Assembly (NCBI GenBank): GCA_031261395.1
Contig: JAISJT010000051.1
Span: 1 to 51,675 of the forward strand
Reading direction: 5' to 3'
DNA length: 51,675 bases
From: Eubacteriales Family XIII. Incertae Sedis bacterium
Lineage (GTDB): Bacteria > Bacillota > Clostridia > Peptostreptococcales > Anaerovoracaceae
A program made the position numbers and the translations under genes. Below the pieces are notes generated by a model. It had not been told where the DNA came from. It did no database searches and saw nothing but the letters and a program-made list of their open reading frames with translations. Of the stretch, positions 45,836-51,675 are shown in pieces; positions within the stretch are counted from its first letter, which is position 1, and every line of letters starts with the position of its first letter.

Positions 45836-47074
45836 ATGAACGCGAGCGAAGTGAGACGGTATTTGAAGATGGACCATCGGGGGTCGATTGAGGCGGCGGC
45901 GGCGCGGATTTCGGAGGTGCTGAAGGAAACGCATTTGATTCAGAGTAGTTTTTATAGCAGCGAGTACGGCGCGGGGGTCTGGCTCAAGCCCGAAAATCTG
46001 CAGACTACGGGGTCGTTTAAGATTCGCGGCGCTTACAACAAGATTGCTTCGCTGTCCGATAAGGAGTTGAAGAAGGGTATCGTCTCCGCTTCGGCGGGCA
46101 ATCATGCGCAGGGCGTCGCGTTTTCGGCGGCCAGACGCCGGGCGCCGGCGACGATTGTGATGCCGCAAATCACGCCGCTGCTCAAGGTCGAGGCGACGAA
46201 GGCTTATGGGGCAAAGGTCGTGCTGCACGGCGATGTGTATGATGAAAGTTTTGCGAAGGCCGTAGAACTTGCGGAGAAGAAGGGGTTGACGTTCATTCAT
46301 CCCTTTGATGATTATGATGTGATTTGCGGGCAGGGTACGCTGGCGCCGGAGATTTTGGCCGACCTGCCGGATGCGGATGAAATCATCTGTCCGATTGGCG
46401 GCGGCGGGCTGATTGCGGGGCTGCTGCTCTGGGTCAAATCGGTCAGCCCCAAGACCAAGGTCATCGGCGTCATTCCCGAGGGCTCGCCGGCCATCAAGGA
46501 TTCCTTGGAGAAAGGGAAGGTGCTGCGGGAAGCGGATATCTATACCTGCGCCGAGGGCGTGGCGGTCAAGCAGCCGGGCGACCTGACCTTTGCCATCATC
46601 CAAAAATATCTCGACGAACTCTTTACCGTCAGCGAGAAGGATATTATGGAAAATATCCTGCTCATGATGGAAAAGCACAAATTGGTGACGGAGGCGGCGG
46701 GCGTTGTCTCGCTGGCGGGCGCGGCGAAACGCGCGCGGGCGGACCGCAAACTCGTCTGTATCATCAGCGGCGGCAACATCGATACCGTGACGATTAGTTC
46801 CGTGGTCAATCAGGGGATGATTAGCCGCGGCCGTATCATGTGTTTTTCGGTCGATTTGCCGGACAAGCCCGGGCAGTTGGTGGCGGTCGCACAGTTGCTG
46901 GCGCGCGAGGGAGCCAATGTTATCGAACTCGACCACGACCAGTTCAAGGTGCTCGACCGTTACTCCAACCGCGTCGCGCTCGAGGTCACGGTCGAAACAA
47001 ACGGACCTGCGCATATTGAGCGCGTACTCGATGCGCTTTCGGCTGAGAACTTCCGCGTCAAACGGATCTATTGA
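45836..47074 (+). CDS. ilvA: Threonine ammonia-lyase (catabolic/biosynthetic type) with ACT domain
   Basis: KPENLQTTGSFKIRGAYNKIASL...VSASAGNHAQGVAFSA...IICPIGGGGLIAGLLLW...LVCIISGGNIDT; C-terminal ACT-like. Confidence 0.93.
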   Translation: MNASEVRRYLKMDHRGSIEAAAARISEVLKETHLIQSSFYSSEYGAGVWLKPENLQTTGSFKIRGAYNKIASLSDKELKKGIVSASAGNHAQGVAFSAARRRAPATIVMPQITPLLKVEATKAYGAKVVLHGDVYDESFAKAVELAEKKGLTFIHPFDDYDVICGQGTLAPEILADLPDADEIICPIGGGGLIAGLLLWVKSVSPKTKVIGVIPEGSPAIKDSLEKGKVLREADIYTCAEGVAVKQPGDLTFAIIQKYLDELFTVSEKDIMENILLMMEKHKLVTEAAGVVSLAGAAKRARADRKLVCIISGGNIDTVTISSVVNQGMISRGRIMCFSVDLPDKPGQLVAVAQLLAREGANVIELDHDQFKVLDRYSNRVALEVTVETNGPAHIERVLDALSAENFRVKRIY

Positions 47075-48573
47075 CAGAGGTGACTCCCATCACACCTGCG
47101 AAAACATACCATATCCGCACGTTTGGCTGCCAGATGAACGAGCGCGACAGCGAGACGATTGCGGGGCTGCTCGAGCAGATGGGTTATGCGCGGGCGGGCG
47201 ATGCGGGCGAGGCCGACGTCGTCGTCATCAATACCTGCAGCGTTCGCGAGAATGCCGACAATCATTTTTTTGGGTTGCTCGGGCAGACCAAGCATGTGAA
47301 GGCGAAGCGGCCCGGGACCATTGTCGCCGTCTGCGGCTGCATGATGCAGCAGGCGCATATCGTGGAGAAAATCGAGGGCAAATACGGCTGGGGGGATTTG
47401 ATTTTCGGCACGCACAATATCGACCGCCTGCCGGAACTGATAGACGAAGTATTGGCCTCTCGCAGGGCGCAAATATCGCATGGATTGCGGCTCGGCGGCC
47501 GCAATGACAACAGTAGCGGCGGTCGCAATGACAAAAGCAGCCGGCGCAATGGCAGAGTCCATGTACGACCTTCGGTTGCAGTCGAGAAAGAGCGCGCAGG
47601 GATCATCGAGGGACTTCCTGCAAAGCGCGAATCTGCCGTCCGCGCCTACGTGAACATCATGTACGGCTGCAACAATTTTTGCACCTATTGCATCGTACCC
47701 TATACGCGTGGTCGCGAAGTGAGCCGCACCCCCGAGAGCATTCTCGCCGAGGTCCGCGATCTCGCCGCATCCGGCACAAAGGAGATCACCTTGCTCGGGC
47801 AGAATGTCAATTCCTATGCAGGGGTATATTCGGACGGAACTTCCTCTATCGCTTTGCCCGGAGCCGACACCGGCCTTGACTTCGCGGGTCTGCTCGAACG
47901 TATTGACCGCGATCCCGATACCGCAGGCATCCGGCGCGTCCGCTTCATGACCTCGCATCCCAAGGATCTTTCCGATCGGTTGATCGCCTGTTTCGACAAG
48001 AACACCGGTCCGGAAAAACTCTGCCCCTCGATCCACCTTCCCGTACAGGCCGGATCGGACAGCGTACTGGGTCGCATGAACCGCCGCTACACAAAGGAAG
48101 GATATATCGACCTGGCCGCAAAACTCCGCGCCGCAAACCCCGATATCGTGCTGACAACGGATTTCATCGTCGGCTTTCCGGGCGAGACCGAAGATGACTT
48201 CATGGAGACGATGGATCTGATCGAACGCGTGCGCTTTGACTCGGCCTTTACTTTCATCTTTTCGCCGCGTGTAGGGACGCCTGCCGCCGGCTATGAATGC
48301 CAAGTCCCCGAAGCGGACAAGCACGCCCGGTTCAATCGCATGGTCGAACTTCTGAACGCGATCTCTGCCGAAAAGAATCAGACCTACATCGGAAAAGTCT
48401 TCGAAGTGTTGATTGACGGTCCTGCGAAGGAGGGCGACGCCATGTTGACAGGCCGTACCCCCGGAGGCAAATTAGTGAACTTCCCTGCGCCGGCGGAGGC
48501 AGATCCTTTCGCCCGCGTACTCATCACCGCAGCAAATACCTTCAGTCTGATTGGCAAAATTATCAATAAATAG
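47071..48573 (+). CDS. miaB: tRNA-2-methylthio-N6-dimethylallyladenosine synthase MiaB, with in-frame repeat-derived insertion
   Basis: YHIRTFGCQMNERDSETIAGLLEQMGY...VINTCSVRENADNHFFG...VAVCGCMMQQ...YVNIMYGCNNFCTYCIVPYTRGREVSRTPESILAEV; C-terminal TRAM. Confidence 0.96.
   Translation: MTEVTPITPAKTYHIRTFGCQMNERDSETIAGLLEQMGYARAGDAGEADVVVINTCSVRENADNHFFGLLGQTKHVKAKRPGTIVAVCGCMMQQAHIVEKIEGKYGWGDLIFGTHNIDRLPELIDEVLASRRAQISHGLRLGGRNDNSSGGRNDKSSRRNGRVHVRPSVAVEKERAGIIEGLPAKRESAVRAYVNIMYGCNNFCTYCIVPYTRGREVSRTPESILAEVRDLAASGTKEITLLGQNVNSYAGVYSDGTSSIALPGADTGLDFAGLLERIDRDPDTAGIRRVRFMTSHPKDLSDRLIACFDKNTGPEKLCPSIHLPVQAGSDSVLGRMNRRYTKEGYIDLAAKLRAANPDIVLTTDFIVGFPGETEDDFMETMDLIERVRFDSAFTFIFSPRVGTPAAGYECQVPEADKHARFNRMVELLNAISAEKNQTYIGKVFEVLIDGPAKEGDAMLTGRTPGGKLVNFPAPAEADPFARVLITAANTFSLIGKIINK
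47480..47555. repeat. Second-family REP-like repeat (GGATTGCGGCTCGGCGGCCGCAATGACA plus partial copies) inside miaB
   Basis: ATTGCGGC-TCGGCG-GCCGCAAT palindrome followed by GGCGGTCGCAATGACAAAAGCAGC and GGCGCAATGGCAG; translated as GLRLGGRNDNSSGGRNDKSSRRNG. Confidence 0.8.
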
Positions 48574-48576
48574 TTC

Positions 48577-48605
48577 TTGACATATACTTCCATATAGTGC
48601 ATAAT
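48577..48605 (+). promoter_or_regulatory. Leaderless-type promoter TTGACA-17-CATAAT in front of comEC
   Basis: TTGACA 48577-48582, CATAAT 48600-48605, ATG 48614 (8-nt gap), no SD. Confidence 0.7.
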
Positions 48606-48613
48606 CATACAGT

Positions 48614-51322
48614 ATGGAAACGCTCGCTCCCAAAACCTGCCACGCCCTCCCGCGCAGACCCTTCGTCTTCGCCGCATCCGCATATATTTTCGGTATCGCC
48701 GCCTGCTATTTGTTCGCGCCGCCGGCGCCGTTCCTGACGTTCGCGATTGCAGCAGCATTGGCCGGCGCCGTACTTTTCCTTTTGGCCGGAAAGAAACGGG
48801 CGGCCTTTGTCTGCTTCCTCGGCGTCATCGCTTTGGCCGGAGCGCTTCAGGCTCATGCCGCTTTCGCGAAGACAGACGGCCTCGAAAATCAAATGACGGA
48901 CAGCGACGGGGGCGGCTATGTGAGCGGATTCGAAGGCCGGGTGCTTTCATTCGAGCAGAAGGATGAAGAGTCGTTCGCGCTGACATTGCTCGCAGACGAA
49001 CGCAAAGTACTCGTGCGGTATTATGGAAAAGAAAATACACTGCCGCCTCGCGAGACTTTCGTCGGCGCCCGCGCCCGGGTCAGCGGCAAACTTTCCGTCC
49101 CCGACACCGCGCGCAATCCGCGCTGTTTTGATTACCGGCTCTTTCTGCTTTCGAAAAATATCCGCGTGATCGTGACGGCCGACGCGCCGCCCGCCGTCAT
49201 CGAATCGTCAGCGGCATCCCCCGGCGAGCCTCTTTGGAAGGCATACAATCTGATTTACCGCGCAAAGCGCATCTTCACAGGCGAGGTGCGGCGCGTGCTC
49301 GGCGGCGAAGGCGAAACCGCGGCGATCTTTGTCGGCATGATGTTCGGCGAAACGGAGCTGATGGACGATGAAACTTACGACCTCTTCAAGCGGACTGGCG
49401 CGGCGCATATCCTCTCGGTCAGCGGCCTGCACGTCGGCATGCTCTACGCTTTTGTGAGCGCGGCGCTCGGGCGCAGGCGCAACAAGCGCTTTTACCTGAC
49501 CGTGATCGCGCTGCTCGTCCTCTACGCAGCGCTCTCGAACTTTTCGCCCACCGTGATGCGCGCGGTCAGCATGATCGCCGTCCACATCGGCGCGAAACTC
49601 CTGAACCGCCGCTACGACATGCTGACCGGCGTCTTTCTCTCGGCGGCAGCCTGCCTTGCCGCAAACCCGCTCGCGCTCTTTGGCACGGGCTTTATCCTGT
49701 CCTATACCGCCGCCGCTTCGCTGGCTTTTGGCCTGCCATTCGCCGCGCGATATACCGGATTTCGAAGCCGCATCACAGGACGGCCGGTGCGCCGGGGCCT
49801 CTTGACAGATATCTACCGCGTGCGCGGGTGGCGATTGATCGCCGCTGATGCCCTCGCCCTCCTCATCCCGATGATCGTCATCCAGGCGCTCATGCTGCCG
49901 CTGACAGCTTTCTTCTTCAACCTCGTGCCGCTCACCGCCCTGCCGGTCAACATTCCCGTCATAGCGCTTTCTTCCCTCATCGTTCCTTTGGGAATAATAG
50001 TTTTGTTGCTGTCTTGCATCGCGTCCATTTTCGTTTTTTTGGGATCCGCCTTTGCTCCCTTTGCCGGCATATTTTCAGATTTGGCCGGTGTTATGACGCA
50101 GAGCGCAGGATGGCTGATCGATGTCATGATGAAATTTACACAGGCGGCCGCTGCAGTGCCGGGTGGTAGTCCTGCCGTGGCGTCGCCGCCTCTGCCGCTG
50201 ATTTTGCTGTTTTATGCCCTCGTCTTTTTTCTGATGTCGGATGCCTTTGCGATCATGCGCCGGGGGCCGGAGGGGATGCAGTTTCCGAAACGTTTCTTTG
50301 CGATTGCGGCGCTCGTTTTTTGCTGTCTGCTTGTCTTCGCCTCGCCTGTCTCGCGCATAGCAGACGCGCCCTATACCTTTGTCGACGTCGGGCAGGGAGA
50401 CTGTCTGCACATCCGCACGGCAGGCGGCCACAACTGGCTGATGGACGGCGGCGGCCGCTTTGACTACGACGTCGGGGCGGGCGTCCTGCTGCCCTACCTG
50501 CAAAAGAACGGCGTAACGCAGCTCGACGGCATCTTCGTCTCTCACCTGCATATGGATCATTTCAAGGGTCTGTGCGAACTCTCGCGCGTCATGGACGTCG
50601 GGCGCGTCTATGTCTATGAAGGCCACTCAGCCAGACCAGAGGATGTGACCGAAGCGTTCCTCGAAAACACTGGTACAGACAATTCGATTACGAAAACATT
50701 TTCCGAAAACAGTAACACAGGCAATGCGCGAAATAATCTTATTATGAACGGATTCACCGAAGACGACATTGTCTGGCTCAAGGCCGGTGACGTCGTCTCG
50801 CTCGGCGGGGACGCGACCGCCGAAGTCCTCTTCCCTGAAGGGCGCAACGCTGAAGAATACGAGATCGCCTCGCAGTTCGAGGAGGACGAAAACAAGACCA
50901 GTCTCATCATCCGGTTTTCAAACGACGGGCTCACCGCGCTCATGACGGGCGACGTCGGTTTTGAAGCTGAAAAAGCCGTACTGGCGGCGGGCGGTAGCAG
51001 CGGAGGGGCCGTGAATGCCGATCTGCCGCCACGGAACCTCTCGGCCGATCTGCTGAAAATCGGCCACCACGGCAGCAAGACGTCGACATCAGAAGTTTTC
51101 CTGAGCGCGGTCGATCCCCTTGCCGCCGTCATCCAAGTCGGGAAGAACAACTACGGCCACCCGACGCCCGAAACGCTGAGCCGCATCGCGGACGCCGCCG
51201 TGCCCGTCTTCCGAAACGACCAGTCCGGCGCCATCCTCGCCAAGCCCGCCGGCGATGGCGTCCGCATCCTCACGACCAAACGCGACTTCGTCTCCCCAAT
51301 GCTGCGGAAACCGTACGAATAG
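48614..51322 (+). CDS. comEC: ComEC/Rec2 competence DNA channel with metallo-beta-lactamase domain
   Basis: FKRTGAAHILSVSGLHVGMLYAF; TFVDVGQGDCLHIRTAGGHNWLMDGGG...FVSHLHMDHFKGL...LMTGDVGFEAE...LLKIGHHGSKTSTSEVFL. Confidence 0.96.
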   Translation: METLAPKTCHALPRRPFVFAASAYIFGIAACYLFAPPAPFLTFAIAAALAGAVLFLLAGKKRAAFVCFLGVIALAGALQAHAAFAKTDGLENQMTDSDGGGYVSGFEGRVLSFEQKDEESFALTLLADERKVLVRYYGKENTLPPRETFVGARARVSGKLSVPDTARNPRCFDYRLFLLSKNIRVIVTADAPPAVIESSAASPGEPLWKAYNLIYRAKRIFTGEVRRVLGGEGETAAIFVGMMFGETELMDDETYDLFKRTGAAHILSVSGLHVGMLYAFVSAALGRRRNKRFYLTVIALLVLYAALSNFSPTVMRAVSMIAVHIGAKLLNRRYDMLTGVFLSAAACLAANPLALFGTGFILSYTAAASLAFGLPFAARYTGFRSRITGRPVRRGLLTDIYRVRGWRLIAADALALLIPMIVIQALMLPLTAFFFNLVPLTALPVNIPVIALSSLIVPLGIIVLLLSCIASIFVFLGSAFAPFAGIFSDLAGVMTQSAGWLIDVMMKFTQAAAAVPGGSPAVASPPLPLILLFYALVFFLMSDAFAIMRRGPEGMQFPKRFFAIAALVFCCLLVFASPVSRIADAPYTFVDVGQGDCLHIRTAGGHNWLMDGGGRFDYDVGAGVLLPYLQKNGVTQLDGIFVSHLHMDHFKGLCELSRVMDVGRVYVYEGHSARPEDVTEAFLENTGTDNSITKTFSENSNTGNARNNLIMNGFTEDDIVWLKAGDVVSLGGDATAEVLFPEGRNAEEYEIASQFEEDENKTSLIIRFSNDGLTALMTGDVGFEAEKAVLAAGGSSGGAVNADLPPRNLSADLLKIGHHGSKTSTSEVFLSAVDPLAAVIQVGKNNYGHPTPETLSRIADAAVPVFRNDQSGAILAKPAGDGVRILTTKRDFVSPMLRKPYE

Positions 51323-51348
51323 CCTATATACAAACTGAAATTTGTCGT

Positions 51349-51466
51349 TGTCATTCCCGGGCGACGGCGAAGCCGACGGTGACCCCGGGCTTGACCCGGG
51401 GGAACGAAACGCTGAGGATCCAAGTCGGCAGCGGCCTCTGTCATTCCCGCGAAGGCGGGAATCCAG
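51349..51466. repeat. REP-like palindromic repeats downstream of comEC (two subtypes)
   Basis: TGTCATTCCCGGGCGACGGCGAAGCCGACGGTGACCCCGGGCTTGACCCGGGGGAAC and CTGTCATTCCCGCGAAGGCGGGAATCCAG (8-bp perfect stem ATTCCCGC/GCGGGAAT). Confidence 0.88.
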
Positions 51467-51675
51467 TTATAATTCATCCCGCATGAAAGGCGGAGCGCCG
51501 CCACCGACGAATTTACCGGTCGGAGTATACAACAAATGTTGTATTTTCTTGTGATCCCCACGAATTCACGTTTTAGTGCATAACAGTCAGGAGTATTTCT
51601 CTTGTGAACCCTTGATATTCACACATTAAAGCCTCTAAAATGTGATTTTGCATACATAACAAGAGAATTTACAAA

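Noticed and set aside
45551-47014. 487-aa minus-strand ORF
   Set aside because: Fully antisense to ilvA, whose translation matches a well-known family; the antisense product is Arg/His/Asp-rich with no recognisable domain, a compositional shadow ORF.
47068-48324. 418-aa minus-strand ORF
   Set aside because: Antisense to miaB; no motif; explained by GC-rich codon bias.
51151-51561. 136-aa minus-strand ORF
   Set aside because: Built from REP palindromes and antisense comEC 3' end (WIPAFAGMTEAA is a common REP translation); not a real gene.
1-51675. tRNA/rRNA genes
   Set aside because: No convincing tRNA cloverleaf (GTTCRANNC with CCA-end acceptor) or rRNA segment noticed by eye; tRNAscan-SE/Infernal would be needed to exclude them.

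Overview
Window of about 51.7 kb from what looks like a Gram-positive, probably clostridial, chromosome (judged from gene families; taxon not proven). Positions ~0.7-29.5 kb form a large cell-surface glycopolymer / teichoic-acid-like locus. It encodes a Wzm/TagG-Wzt/TagH-type ABC exporter, an RgpF-like glycosyltransferase, several GT2 enzymes, two MBOAT + DHHW/AlgX-like O-acetylation cassettes, a BCCT transporter beside a wHTH-LicC-LicA fusion (phosphocholine activation), a YidC-like domain fused to a CDP-glycerol glycerophosphotransferase-like domain, an LTA-synthase-like phosphotransferase, a paired SMR/EamA-type mini-flippase, an LCP ligase, a cytidylyltransferase-Gfo/Idh/MocA fusion with a class V aminotransferase, and a second TagF-like enzyme. 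Positions 29.5-51.7 kb hold an XRE regulator/HypB operon, a DUF4349-like lipoprotein, an aminotransferase, a hybrid histidine kinase, an apparently internally deleted MntP, a 1691-aa BspA-like LRR surface protein, an ECF-like sigma factor fused to a TM/extracellular domain, MFS and TSUP transporters, an Fe-ADH, IlvA, MiaB and ComEC. Main unusual signals: (i) the YidC-TagF fusion operon; (ii) a recurrent leaderless-promoter layout, with a -10 hexamer ending 7-9 nt before the start codon and no Shine-Dalgarno; (iii) REP-like palindromic repeats that have entered coding sequences in frame (TagF-like and MiaB); (iv) four TGTACA boxes between an XRE gene and a divergent small ORF; (v) a mini-MntP. 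All family calls are from reading the translations; no database search was run.
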